Below, piece after piece: positions 11,251 through 22,757 of a stretch of 64,000 nt of DNA (position 1 is the stretch's first letter; each line of letters opens with the position of its first letter). Under the pieces are notes generated by a model. It was not told the DNA's origin. It ran no database searches and saw only the letters and a program-made list of their open reading frames with translations. Origin of the DNA: Zarea fungicola. Lineage: Eukaryota > Ascomycota > Sordariomycetes > Hypocreales > Cordycipitaceae. Location: assembly GCA_900169235.1 (NCBI GenBank), contig FWCC01000130.1, forward strand, positions 124,001-188,000. The letters run 5' to 3'. Position numbers and translations under genes: made by a program.

Positions 11251-11954
11251 TGTTTGGAATGCGTTTTAGCGCCCAGGCTAGTTTTCCGAGCAATTGACTG
11301 ACCGGAGGACATGAATCTAGCAATGCTGCCATCTGGCGTGGTAACTGTTTATTTGATCCAGATAATTAGTCAGCTGACTTTTCTTTCTTATTTTTTACTC
11401 TTCCTTTCGTTTTTCTTTTCTTGTCAGAAGGAAAAGACCGGAAAAAAGCATAGATCTACAACGGCACTGGACGGCTGACTGGAGCACGTCAGGTTAAGAT
11501 TTTGTCGCCGGTGTCCGATTTTCCCTTCTCACGCCTTGAAGGGGTTCATCATAAAACGGCCGAGCCATGAAATAATTTATTTTATAAACAGTGCAAGAAT
11601 TTTTTCGGTAAATGTTAGTATTTAACCCGGTAACACTGTTTCTAGCAGTACACACCGGTATCTAGTAGCTATATTTCAGGTCTGGTACCTTGCCAGAATA
11701 TTAATGGAATAATAGTAAATAGAGCGGAAAGCATATTCACCTAAAGAGCCTGCGCCCTTCAAGGCTTATAGCAATTTACACCTGGCATGTTGAGTGTCTG
11801 GGTGGGTGTGTCCGGGAATTGTCTCCCTACCCTCTAAAGCCTTCTTCACTTCTTGAAGAACTTTGCTGCATCTTTTCTGTGCGCTGTAACATGTGGCTGA
11901 AATAGCTCCCACCAGATTGTTTCTATTTGCAAGTTCCTTAGAGCTGGGACGGCA
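11251..11954. other. Intergenic region with pyrimidine-rich tract
   Basis: The spacer between two minus-strand genes contains a T/C-rich tract at about 11379-11425. I see no supported coding frame. Confidence 0.5.
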
Positions 11955-11963
11955 ACCAGGCTG

Positions 11964-12041
11964 AAGCGACTCTGCTGCGAGTGCGACCGTACCAAGAAAA
12001 AGGACAAACCCCAGATTAACTGTTCCGAATTTCAGACTTGA
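11964..12041 (+). pseudogene. Possible degenerate Zn2Cys6 DNA-binding remnant
   Basis: A short frame reads like the start of a fungal binuclear zinc cluster: Cys-x2-Cys, then Asp-Arg-Thr followed by three lysines, and one later Cys. The third zinc Cys appears as Asp, the fifth is missing, and the frame stops within about 26 codons. No regulatory domain follows. It is either a decayed transcription-factor exon or a chance resemblance; confidence is low. Confidence 0.22.
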
Positions 12042-12175
12042 GCGCCTCGCACGCTAGAATGGCTGTCAGGCACAAAGTTTTGAACCCGATAAATTACTCA
12101 AACTAAATGCCTGGATGCCTAATCCACCATCACATTCCTGAATCGCCATTCCTCAAGTAAGTTACACTCATCATA

Positions 12176-13093
12176 TCACCATTTCCGGCCCGGCTCAGCC
12201 AGAATCGGAACCAGTCCAGCAATGCTCTCCTCTCCCTTACCTCGAGTTACCGCATCCATCATAATTTCTCTCATACTGCCTAACAACACCCCAATACCAA
12301 GCTCCCTGCTCGTTTCTGATATATTTTCCATCGCCTCCAGCTGCATTGTCAATGGCGAGCCGCCAACATAGTTCTTATATCGAACCTGCGTTGCAATTCT
12401 TGGAAGCCATTCAGCCATGGACTTCATGAATGGGCTTGCAAGATTTGCAAACTCGACTTGGTCTTCACCAGCACTGCCAATGATGCCTAGCGCCTGGACC
12501 CAGCCTTCAAAGGCGCCCCCCATGATCGAAAGTAGCGCATTATCAAGGAGAGATGCTTTCGTGACGTCGTCGCCCATAAACTTGGTACTGCCTAGTGATG
12601 AGAGCAGTTGTTTATGTGATTCATAAGTAGCATTTGGGCCGGAGAAAAGTGTCACTGACGACTCCTTCCCCAGAAGGATGGGAGGGACCATTATGGCTCC
12701 GTGCATATATGACTCTGCACCCAGTTGCTGAACATGGCTGGCAATCTTGTATGCTTGTTGAGGCGTTCCGTTGGTAAGGTTAATAATCGTCTTGCCTGAA
12801 AAATCAGAGACATGGTCGAGAGTCCGTCGGGTAACATCATATGACAAAAGGCATATAATTGTAACTGGACTATCGGCAATACAAGCCTCAGGTGACGCAG
12901 CCACGCTGACACCTTGCGCCACCAGGGAATTCGTTTTCGAGGTAGAACGATTCCAGACTGTGAGCTTGTAGCCTGAAGTGATCAAGCAATTTGCTATTGC
13001 TAGGCCCATGTTACCCAACCCAATGAGGGAGACATGTTTGCCATTGGATGTCGACATGCTGCTCAATCTTTGAAGTGCAACTAGACTTGACAA
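12176..13093 (-). CDS. NADPH-binding dehydrogenase of the imine reductase / beta-hydroxyacid dehydrogenase superfamily
   Basis: A single exon encodes 305 residues; a second Met at residue 13 (13057) is an equally possible start. The N-terminal Rossmann fold carries GLGNMG, followed by a basic NRSTSK segment typical of NADP preference. In 3-hydroxyisobutyrate dehydrogenases the interdomain helix has a catalytic Lys three residues before an Asn pair. Here that helix reads Leu-Leu-Asp-Asn-Ala-Leu-Leu without the Lys at that place, which resembles imine reductases. The C-terminal helical domain has a [12 protein letters not shown] segment and an SRELG motif, also imine-reductase-like. The likely reaction is NADPH-dependent reduction of a C=N or C=O bond in a small metabolite. 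It sits just upstream of, and divergent from, the ABCC transporter gene. Confidence 0.8.
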   Translation of the reverse strand: MSSLVALQRLSSMSTSNGKHVSLIGLGNMGLAIANCLITSGYKLTVWNRSTSKTNSLVAQGVSVAASPEACIADSPVTIICLLSYDVTRRTLDHVSDFSGKTIINLTNGTPQQAYKIASHVQQLGAESYMHGAIMVPPILLGKESSVTLFSGPNATYESHKQLLSSLGSTKFMGDDVTKASLLDNALLSIMGGAFEGWVQALGIIGSAGEDQVEFANLASPFMKSMAEWLPRIATQVRYKNYVGGSPLTMQLEAMENISETSRELGIGVLLGSMREIMMDAVTRGKGEESIAGLVPILAEPGRKW

Positions 13094-14019
13094 TTAAGTT
13101 GTCCAAGTTAACTCTCGCCACCGCTTTTTCAGTTGCATATTTATATTTCAGGTATGACCTGTAACTCTTGTCCTGAACAAGCCCAGAGTTGATTTATAAG
13201 CCGACAGCAGCCCCCGAATATGTCTCTTCAGCTTGCGGACATTGCAACTGCGCACGTATAGATCGTAATGATAATGGGGCTCTTTTCCAAGCTCCCAGTT
13301 CACTTCAGAGTTGGTCATGACAGTGCTCACTCACATCTCCGCATGCTCGAGGTTGCGGAGAAACTCATTGCGGAGTTTCGATCGAAACGGCCAGGTGAGT
13401 AGGCGTCCTCGCCATGTTGTATCAGGCTGATTATTTACGATGTATACGAAGATGAGTCATATAATAGGGAAACAAGATCGGAAGTTTAAAGAGTTTTCAT
13501 TTTACCAGTTTTCGGGATATTACCAAGGGCATTGTAGTGAAACACATGCAATCCAACCATGTTTCCATCTAGCTCGCAAACCGATCTTCCAGAATTTCCT
13601 TCGCCTACAATGAAGTATAGTCTGCTGTTAAAATTCATCAAGAAAATTCAAGCGCAGGCGTGGCTTTCTGGCGTGATCATGGTTAGTTTCGGCTCCCGTT
13701 GGAACTAACTGTAGTTATTACAGCCCTACTAAATACTAGCAAGGAACGAGTTATCTATAAACAAGCGACCGCTTCTGTTCAGCGGTGGGAAGAAAATGAT
13801 CAGGATAAGTACAAGGGTTCCAAGTTAATTGACTTTCTACACAGGAACGGTGGGGTGCAGCCTGATCTGTAGCCTGCATAGCAACTATCACGTGTAGCTT
13901 CCACATATTGAGCACATCTGTTTGCATAAGCGTGAGGGGTACAACCCCTGGCAACATGCTCCCTAATATTGTTGGTGTCACCATCTGTTGCCTTTGAAAG
14001 AAGTCGAATTTCTAACACA
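13094..14019. other. Divergent promoter region between the reductase and the ABC transporter
   Basis: A shared spacer of about 0.9 kb. Short exon-like bits occur at about 13320-13393 and 13610-13680, each ending in a splice-donor-like sequence. None connects to a recognisable protein, so I call no gene. Regulatory sites for both flanking genes probably lie here. Confidence 0.4.
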
Positions 14020-17000
14020 ATGTATCCAATAACAGGTGCCCATAACGTTGCTCTTGCATTTTTGGGTTTGTCGGCGGCATGCTTCACTCGCTGCTTGCGT
14101 GTGCGGCCACTTCAACATGGGCGGCCGTTTAAGGATGTCGACGGCGAGGCGACCAACGAATCTGAAGCCAAGGCAAGGACTATTGAACCTGTAGTTCAGG
14201 GGATTCTCTTCATTGCACCTATTTTAGGATTGGCTACATCTCTCTGGGAACCGATCATTGTATCTTCCGCGCCGGAGGTGCCAACATCGACTGCTGCCGT
14301 GTTGCCATGGACTGGCCCTGTGCTGTGGGTAAGATTTGGACTGATGTTGTTGATTCGAGACTTGGCGCAGAGAATCAATTTATTGAGAACTAATTTAATA
14401 TCTATAGTCGCTGCTGTCTTGCCAAGTAATTGCCGTATTCCAGCACCAAGACGTTCAAGGAAGATATGAACAGTCTCTCTATTCCGCCATATCATCCGCT
14501 ATTCTAATTACTTTCCTCTGGTATAAGGCGGCAATCTTTGGCCAACATATTGATTGGTCGCAGCTTGGCACTGCTGCCACTATGCTTTTGGGCTTCCTCT
14601 CATTTCCTCGCCGCCCTGTCGTGTTTATGGGAACAGCCGAGGTGTTGAACGAGAAAGGGGTTTCAATCCTTGACTGGGTGTTATTTTCTTGGGGCCTCCA
14701 TAAAAATTATGCCAACTTACCTACGTCTCTTCGAATGCAAGACCTGCCAAGAATACCGTACAGCCAGTCCGCGTCTACGGTGAGGGGACAATACGATACT
14801 TGTGACAAGATAACGGTGCTCTGGAGACGGCTCGCGATTCTCTTTCTTCAACCCTGCCTAATGCAGTGGATTTTGGCACTACTTGAGGCTTTGTCAGAGT
14901 TTAGCACTCGTTTTGTGGTGCATCATCTCCTTCAACGTTTGGAAAACCAGCCCAAAATTGATGCCTGGACATTCGCTTGGGTTGCTTTGCTTCCACTGAG
15001 CCTTCTCAGCGAGTCCCTCTGGGGAAACTGGTCCACTTGGACTGGGCATACTCGAATCCAGCTACCCATGCTCGGCTTACTTCAATCGCTCGTCTTTGAA
15101 AAGTCGCTGCGCTTGCATGCTGGCACTGGCGACAAGTCTACCAAAGAGAAATCGAATCATGAGGCTCCCAGTACTATGGATGCAGTTTTTAGCCATAGGT
15201 ACGTATTTCGAAAGAAAATTATGAACGCAATAATAATGAGGATTTGTGGTACAGCGGTTCTGTTGCTGTGGCTTTTCTCGGTACCCACAACTTGCCAATC
15301 GCCGTCTTGAAGATTTGTCTTTATTCAGCGTATTTGTCACAGTTGATGGGGCTCACGAATGTTCTTCTCGGCTCTACGTTGCCCATTATAACCCTTCTTC
15401 TGCCCCGCTATCTATCTAAGCACCTTCGGGAAGCACAAGCGGAACATTTACGCGCTACGGAGCGCAGCTCTAGTCTGGTAGCAGAGGCACTGCATGGCCT
15501 AAGGCAGATTCGACTATCCTCCATGGAGCTGTTCTGGCAGCGTCGCGTCTTTGGTGCCCGTCAGCAGGCTCTAGGACTTGCCTGGAAAGCCAGTCTCAAC
15601 CAAGAGCTAGTAAACCTGGTGGTAACGCTTGGGCCAGTTCTTTTCGCGTCGGTGACTCTATCGATCTATGCTCTAAGAACAGGGCAATTCAGTCCGTCAG
15701 TGGCGTTCACAGCAATCAATCTATTTGGGAACTTGCACAGCGTTATCAAGCAACTACCTGCACGGTTTACGTCTCTACATCACGCACGTATTAGCTACAG
15801 AAAGCTGCAAGCATATCTAGAGCTACCGGAGCTAAAAAGGGAATCTATTCCAGCAGATTCTCTTTTTTTGCAGAAGGCTAGTCTTTCCTGGTCTATGGAC
15901 GAAGATGGCATCATTTTAAGAGACGTGAATCTAGAATTCCCTCGACATGGACTTAGCCTAATTACCGGTATGGTTGGATCCGGCAAAAGCCTTCTATTAT
16001 CGTCAATATTAGAAGAAACAAGTCTGCAGTCTGGCATACTGGGGAAACAAGTCCCGAGAACAGTGCCGAGTCTGGAAACCGGTATTGTTGCAGGGGCGGT
16101 TTCATTTGTATCACAACCCCCTTGGATCGAGGACCGGACCTTGAGAGATAACATCATCTTTGGGTATGACGTCGATGAAAACCGTTACCAAGAAGTCCTG
16201 CGCATATGCGCACTCAACCAAGACGTTGCTGCCCTAAGCGAGGGAGATTTAACAATGGCTGGAACGAACGGGTCATGCCTAAGTGGTGGCCAGAAATGGC
16301 GCGTAGCGTTTGCGAGAGCGCTATATTCGCCTGCCGAATTCATTATTTCAGAAGACATTCTTTCCGCTGTGGATGCACCAATTGCAAGACATATTTGTGC
16401 AAATGCATTTAATGGACAACTCCTCTACGGCAGGACTGCAATACTGTCTACCCATCATCCGGAATACTGCTCCATGTATTCGGAGTACCTGGTTTTGCTG
16501 CAAAACGGTTCAGCTACTGCCACGTGCAGAACCCTTGAGAAACGCTCAGCGGCTCTAGTCATTGAGGCAGAGAACCCGACGAACCCGACGCCGTCATCCG
16601 CAACAGCCAAACCTTCAGCTGGTCAACCAAGCGCAAACTCGCCTTCAGTTGCACATCCGCTGCCACATGCAAACGCTCAAGATTATTGGGCCACGCTTCG
16701 GGAATACGTTGAAAGCAGCGGAAATATACATGGCTATACATACGGTGTACTTATTGTACTTTGTTATCGGATGATCTCGGCTAGTCACTCATGGTGGTTG
16801 GCCAAATGGACATCGAAAGACAGAATGGAGCCATCAGGCCCTCTCTACGATGTTGGAATATACTTGACATTGTCAGTAATGAGTGCAGCATTCGCCAGCG
16901 TACAATCTCTGTTTTTTGCGCGAATTGGCTATGAATCATCTCTGAACCTCTTTGAAAGGCTGATTCGACGAGTTGTTAAGGCGAAGCTTTCCTGGATGGA

Positions 17001-18494
17001 TACGACACCTCCTGGCCAAATAATCCAGATCCTCAGCTCCGACATGTATGCCATTGACCACCGCATGGCACCTCAGGTTATTGGTGTTTTCAGCTCGGCA
17101 ATACAGATTTTGACTATTTGTATAAGCAGGTAAAGTTTTGATCCCCAAAAGAAAGAAAGAAAGAAAGTATTGACTCGTGCAGCTTCGCGTCATCGCCATA
17201 CACCATACTTTCGAGTGTAATTATGCTGAGCCTCTACTTCCACGTAGCTCAGCGCTCCCTTCATGTATCGAGGAAACTTCGACCCCTTGCGAATAGCTGC
17301 AATTTCCCAATTTCAAATCACGTATCTTCGACAAAGGACGGTGTGCAGACTATTCGAGCCTTTGCCAGAGAACAATACTACATCGACAAAATGCGCAGTC
17401 ATATCGACAGTAGCAGCACAGCCTCAACACATATGGCTCTCGGCCTGCGCTGGGTAAGTATTCGGCTCGGTATTATCGGTAGTTTGTTTGTTGGGGCTAT
17501 AGCACTGGCTTGTGTTTTCGGAGCTGCGACTGCTTCAGGTACAGGTCTTGCTATTACTATAGCGCTTCAGCTCCGGCAAGCCTTGAACATAACAATCGGT
17601 CAGATTAATGTGACTAGGACAGGCCTTAACGCCATTGAACGTGTTCTTGCACTAGCTTCTATCCCATCAGAGGAAGGGGAGGAAGAAAAACGCACCGTCT
17701 CTAAGAACTGGCCGGCGTCTGGTGCAATCAGGGTGCAGAATCTTGGCATTCGCTACAATGAAAGTCTGCCATGGGCGCTTAAAAATATCTCCTTCTCCAT
17801 CGGATCTGGAAAGCGCCTTGGTATTGTTGGCCGCACTGGATCTGGCAAATCCAGCCTAATAAATGCACTCCTTCGCTTTATTGATGCGACCGACGGTCAA
17901 ATATTTATTGACGGCCAGGATATCTCGCATGTGTCGCGAGAACATATACGCAGTATAATCACCATTATACCACAAGATGCTTTTCTCTTTTCTGGAACAC
18001 TCCGATCGAATGTGGATGTCTTTGGCAAACATGACGACGATAAAATTATTGCCACCCTTCAAAGCGTCCATTTTGCATCTTTTGAGCAGGATGGAAATGT
18101 TATTGCCTCGGATCTAGATCACAAGATTCATTCTGGAGGATCAAATATCTCCCAGGGACAACGACAACTTGTATGTCTTGCCCGTGTAATGCTTCAAGAC
18201 AAGTGCCAGATACTTGTGCTAGATGAAGCTACGAGTGGAATTGATCACACCACGGAGACAGCTATTCAGAGAGCAATTACGGAAAACTTTAGTGACATGA
18301 CTATTCTGCTAGTGGCTCACAAGCTACTCACAGTTGCCGACTTCGACTCAATCCTTGTATTAAGTCAAGGCGAGTTGGTGGAGATGGGAGCGCCGCAACA
18401 GCTGCTTGTAGACAAGGGCAGATTCTCTAATATGGTGGAGCAGAGTGAGGACGCTGAGAAGATCAGAAATCTAATTCTTCAAAATGGTAAATAA
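14020..18494 (+). CDS. ABCC-family (MRP-type) ABC exporter, 1428 aa
   Basis: Four exons (14020-14328, 14408-15198, 15255-17129, 17183-18494) sum to exactly 1429 codons. The order is an N-terminal hydrophobic domain, TMD1, NBD1, TMD2, NBD2, as in full-length fungal multidrug-resistance-type transporters (usually 1400-1600 aa). NBD1 has Walker A GMVGSGKS near residue 605 and a perfect LSGGQ near 709. However, the Walker B position before LSAVDA reads Glu-Asp (733-734) where Asp-Asp is usual. NBD2 has Walker A GRTGSGKS near 1208, signature ISQGQRQ near 1314, and a canonical Asp-Glu Walker B at 1339-1340. This asymmetry fits ABCC exporters, where NBD2 does most hydrolysis. It probably pumps conjugates or natural products across the plasma or vacuolar membrane. 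Intron 3 carries an AAAG microsatellite. Confidence 0.9.
17146..17166 (+). repeat. AAAG microsatellite inside intron 3 of the ABC transporter
   Basis: About five AAAG units lie within the 53-base intron 17130-17182. Length change here would alter intron size but not the protein. Confidence 0.7.
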
Positions 18495-18721
18495 TGGGAA
18501 CAACGGAAAATAAAAGTTGGTATACTCTTCTATGAGCTGACGTATGTACGTGAACTTGGCCTATATGTTGCCGGTCCTAACAGTAAACTCAAACGGACAA
18601 AAGTAAACCGATCTAGAACTTGTTTATTTACACTGAAATAGATCTAATGAAATAGGTAGCGCATATTGACGGAGATTTGCATCCTCACATCATCGTGTTA
18701 ATGGGGCTACCACTTCATGCA

Positions 18722-19486
18722 CTAGTGGAGAACCTGGACCGAATAAAACTGAATTGCCGATGGGGTTTCTCCCTGGTTGTAATTTCCAGCCTTGAAATAG
18801 CTGAGGGGAGCTCCCAGTGTGTTTGCAAACACCTGCTGGTCACCGCCATCAATACCAACGCTCAGCACATTTTTCTCATAGCGAATCTCATATCTGAACT
18901 TGGTCTTGAGCGGAACATGTCCAACCTTGGTATACACTGTATTTCCGGTCTTGAGGCTGTCTACCACTCCAAAGTAGAGGTCGCCGCTAGAAGCATAGTA
19001 GAGTTTGGCGACGGGATACTGTGAGACACTGCCGTCGACGTGAATCTGGCCAATGATGGTGCCATGAGTCGAGTTGTCCACCACTATTGCTGATACAGTC
19101 GCTGTAAGACGGTTTGGACCTCCATTCGGATTCCAACTAGTGATGTTGCCGGTCTTTGGATCAAGCTCACGGAGCTCTGTTCGGCAATGTTCGGTGTGCG
19201 CGGTTGTAACGCAATGGGTGGTCGCGGTCCCACCTGGCACATACATAACCATGGCACCATCGGCAGCGGTAAAGAAATACGGCTTCTCCTGATAGCCGTC
19301 GCATCCCTCAAGCTTGCTGTTTGGGATAGTATCTGGGCTTCCTTGTGTTCCAATCGGGAGCTGCAAATCCCAACCCTTCAAGTCGAAGTTACCACCAGGA
19401 GCGCATCGAGAGCCGGGGTTGGAGCACTGGCCTGCAAAAACGATGTTCGCAAGACCGAAGAGGGGGAGAAGATGAGAGGAATACAT
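18722..19486 (-). CDS. Secreted polysaccharide lyase family 7 (alginate / uronate lyase)
   Basis: A single-exon protein of 254 residues with a signal peptide (1-18). It shows the three conserved PL7 strands: RTELRE at about 102-107, QIH at 147-149 and YFKAGNYNQ at 230-238. Together these supply the catalytic Arg, Gln, His and Tyr. In PL7 enzymes Ile in QIH is generally linked to acting on guluronate-containing or mixed blocks, while Val favours mannuronate. For a terrestrial fungus the real substrate may be another polyuronate, such as glucuronan or bacterial alginate. Cleavage would be by beta-elimination outside the cell. A TATATAA sits about 80 bases upstream. It is convergent with the ABCC gene and lies next to a GH75 chitosanase. 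Confidence 0.9.
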   Translation of the reverse strand: MYSSHLLPLFGLANIVFAGQCSNPGSRCAPGGNFDLKGWDLQLPIGTQGSPDTIPNSKLEGCDGYQEKPYFFTAADGAMVMYVPGGTATTHCVTTAHTEHCRTELRELDPKTGNITSWNPNGGPNRLTATVSAIVVDNSTHGTIIGQIHVDGSVSQYPVAKLYYASSGDLYFGVVDSLKTGNTVYTKVGHVPLKTKFRYEIRYEKNVLSVGIDGGDQQVFANTLGAPLSYFKAGNYNQGETPSAIQFYSVQVLH

Positions 19487-19563
19487 TGTGAAATGTTGGA
19501 CGGGTGTTATTTCAGGGCTATGAATATGGATGACGTGTCTGATTATAGGGCGCAGGACAAGAA

Positions 19564-19570
19564 TTATATA
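19564..19570 (-). promoter_or_regulatory. TATA box of the PL7 lyase gene
   Basis: On the minus strand a TATATAA element lies about 78 bases upstream of the ATG at 19486. Confidence 0.45.
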
Positions 19571-21153
19571 CTATATCGGCTCTCCTGGTCAACCGCGATC
19601 AAGCCACTATTTTAGTTTTATTATATTACCCGCACCAGTCAACTGCCGTCCGACTCCGACCCCGGATCCGACTTTAGCGTTACGAAAAGCCTACTTGATG
19701 CAGTTAGTGTAGAAACGTGGTTCTAACTGTAATTCGTTCAGCAAAAGCTTCCCATCCATGGTAGATCGTTAGTACGCGGCATATGACAACAAAACGTGTG
19801 ACTAGACGGTTCGATTCATTCAATCAATACACGTCTTAGACAGGACTAGGGGGATGGATTAAATTGATTTCTCCAACCACGCTAGCATGACAGACTTGAA
19901 CGACAGTGTTCCAGCTGCACTTTTCTACAAATTTTTACAACAGTGTGATTCTGGGACATATAGTTCTTCGAATACAAAGCGCGCCTTGGTAATTAAAATT
20001 GAGGTACTGTTCGAGACAGATTGTGGCTGCAGGACGCCTGGAAGGTGTAAGACATGGTCGTAGTCATCACTCCATGAAAGCCCTGAGGTCTAGATCGATT
20101 CAAAATTGATTCTCGGCCCCTCCAAGTATGTATTAGCATAGCCATAGCTGGAAATGGGGCGTAATAAGGGTACGTCACTGCTGAATGGTGCCTGGTTCGC
20201 CATGTGCGCCAACCGGATACCGGCTCGGCATCTCGGATGGTAAAGTGGCTGTGCTGGTTTCACCACGTGTCCGAGTCAAGCATCACGCACGTTGCAATAC
20301 CATCATTTACTAGTAAAGGCTAAAAAGGCGCAAGCCATTACTAGTTGATAATTGGCGGAAATTAATTTCCCATCATCGGGCGCCTTGATGGACCCTGACA
20401 TCGCCTCATTTTGATCATAACCCGGATGGGATGTAATTGGGCCTATAAAATGGGTAAGCGAAAGCCGCTCAGCCACAAGCTTCTCCAGCACTGGCCAACA
20501 ATCCCACAGCTAAGGACAAACTAGGTTCGCCATACACTACACGGGATAGTTTCATGCTACAATGGCAGGTGCTGTGCATTGGCGTTTCAATGCTGGCCCG
20601 GGATTGTCTTAATCGCACGCGCAGTTACCCCGATATTTTTGGGCTTTTGATGAGCTGACCTGAACGAGTTAAAAAACAACGGTAAAATCACAAGAGTCAA
20701 GATCTAATGAGTTGTCGGGAAAATTAGCGCCGTATTGGTCCAATGAAGGCATATAATGAGCTGGGGTCTGTGGGCTTTGGCCAAATGCAGCCATGCGGCA
20801 ACTACCGAGCACTGAGACGGTCACAATGTACGTGAACGGCAAGACACGTGGCGGACTGTTTACAACATGTAGAGGATGAGGAAAAACTGGCTTTCTGCAT
20901 ATGTGGCCATGATCGTTGACAGAAGTCGCAGGTATGTTTGCCATGTCTGACGTGCCATGTGAAATGGTGGGAACACGGCCACGGCTGGTCGCGACACCAC
21001 ATATTCGTCTGGCCCGTTCTATGAAATCACTTAAAAAAAAGCTGATAACGTGAAAAACGGAGACAATGGCTATAGAGCAAAGCAAATACTTATAAATTGG
21101 TATTTTATGTCTTCAAGACTGTTCTAAAAACTAGGCGACATTCATCCCTTTGT
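19571..21153. other. Intergenic region of 1.6 kb
   Basis: A TATA-like element on the plus strand near 20443-20450 is followed only by a 16-codon frame starting at 20562. A 138-codon minus-strand frame at 20669-21085 has no motif or signal peptide. I call no gene. Confidence 0.45.
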
Positions 21154-22044
21154 TCATTTGATAGTGTCAGTGGCGCAGCCAATTCTAGAAATAAAGCGGT
21201 CGCCTTGAGCCTGAATAGACCTTTGAAACTCGTCAAAGCTTTTAGCATCCCACTTGGCATCATCAGGGCCGAGAACAGCATTATGACCGGTAAATGCAAT
21301 GTAAAGGACGTCATTGTCATCATGGGCGTGAAAGAGGTCGACAGCATTGCCATAGCAATATCGGCCGATGGAAGTAGCGGCCTCGCCAACCAGGCCAGGA
21401 CCAGCATCTGTGTCAGCATCACCCCAAAATCCATAGACCTATACTCGATTAAATGTTTGCTTGACAACTCTAGTGTAGTGTAACTCACTAGTTTATCGCC
21501 ACACACAACTGCCATGATAGAATACGGCTCAATACCCAGAGACCGTGGGTCAAATGTAGGGTAATGCTTGTTGCGACCATAATTGCCAAAAGTAACAAAC
21601 GAATGAACGTACGGATTGAGATCGTACCCCTTGTTATAACTCTCAAAGATTTCCCTGAAGTAAGTTACGGGCTGGTCATCGGTCGATTTATTGCAGCTCC
21701 CATCTCCATCGCGGGGGACACCGTTGCAATTAATATCCATATTGACGAGGCTACCTCCAGTGCCTTGGAGATAGACAATTCCATCCGACTGAAGATGATC
21801 GCCACAGTAGCAGAAGTCTACGAACAATTAGTTCAGTAATTGAAAAAAAAAAAAAAAAAGCCGAAGGTGAGGTACCCCTTGAAACGGGCTCTACGCTGTA
21901 GAAACCGCACTTGAGAGCGTTGGAGCAATGTCCAATAGCCCTGATGGAGTTGTACAGGGACTTGATGTTTGCGGGAACATCTCGAGCCAGGATTGGAGTT
22001 GCAGATAGGCCCAATGCAACCGATATTTTGAGGACGTTGAGCAT
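21154..22044 (-). CDS. Secreted chitosanase, glycoside hydrolase family 75 (260 aa)
   Basis: Three exons on the minus strand (22044-21876, 21817-21489, 21438-21154) give 261 codons exactly. The 58-base first intron contains a 17-base homopolymer, and a 50-base second intron has a GTGAGT donor. The product has a signal peptide (1-20) and the GH75 core: CGDH, then SDGIVYLQG, then a MDINCNG strand. The YGFWGD segment follows (Asp173/Asp175), with Glu185 in VGEAA. In the Fusarium enzyme the two catalytic acids are an Asp and a Glu in this same stretch. The reaction is endo-hydrolysis of beta-1,4-glucosamine links in chitosan. The open frames on either side run past the true splice sites, so unspliced reading gives a wrong C-terminus. 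A TATAAA lies 80 bases upstream. Confidence 0.9.
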
Positions 22045-22757
22045 GGTAACTGATGTCAGTTCAGTTCTTTGGCCAATAGACTATGAACTGTAGCTCATCG
22101 TCCAAGTTGGGACAGAGTTATGCTTTATAGTATACGATACAGGATCGTAACGGTAGCGATGCATCAGGACTACGTTCGCCGGGCTAGTACGGCGTTGACC
22201 GGCAAGGATTCGTCTAGTCGCCAACTTTCTGCAATTTTCTCCGTGAAGAGCCATATTTGGTTATGTAGCTAGGGTCGTATTTTAGGCCTAGAGCAAAGGC
22301 GGCTAGTAATTCATTAATGCCTTGACAATAAAGTTTGGGGGTGGCGCATATTCCTGGTGTCGATTCCTGGGGAAATCGGTGATTATGCCGAAAAAAATCG
22401 CAGTGGTTACCAAAATAGCTCCTGATAGACCTTTCAAATACTAGTTAACTTAGTTGGTTTAGATGAGTCAGGTTCATCGGAGCCTGCCTGATGTGGTTGC
22501 CATGCTACCTTCTCCCGCCGCCATGGCGAACTAGGAATAGCCACTTGCGCAGATCGGACATGATCCTAGACATTGGCAACTCAGCACTTTCAATACAGCG
22601 CGAAACAGAGACATTAGCCCAAGTTTCTGCGTCCGGCACAAGAAAAACAACGCCTCTTGCCGCAACCTTCGCCCGTCTTTCCCGTCGTCGTCATCGTATG
22701 CCTCATTTGCAGCATGTACCTGGCCAGTAGATGAACGAATATATGTTTCCAACTATA
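22045..22757. other. Spacer upstream of the chitosanase gene
   Basis: It contains the minus-strand TATAAA at 22124-22129 for the chitosanase. Otherwise I recognise no gene or repeat. Confidence 0.5.

Noticed and set aside
13320..13680. Exon-like pieces ending in donor-like sequences upstream of the ABC transporter
   Set aside because: They cannot be joined in frame to each other or to the transporter, whose own start is well supported.
17454..17520. Possible extra intron (GTAAGT) in the last exon of the ABC transporter
   Set aside because: The unspliced reading continues as a normal transmembrane segment, so the GTAAGT is probably coding.
20669..21085. 138-codon minus-strand frame between the PL7 and GH75 genes
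   Set aside because: Composition is His/Ser/Pro rich without motifs, and nothing suggests a conserved protein.
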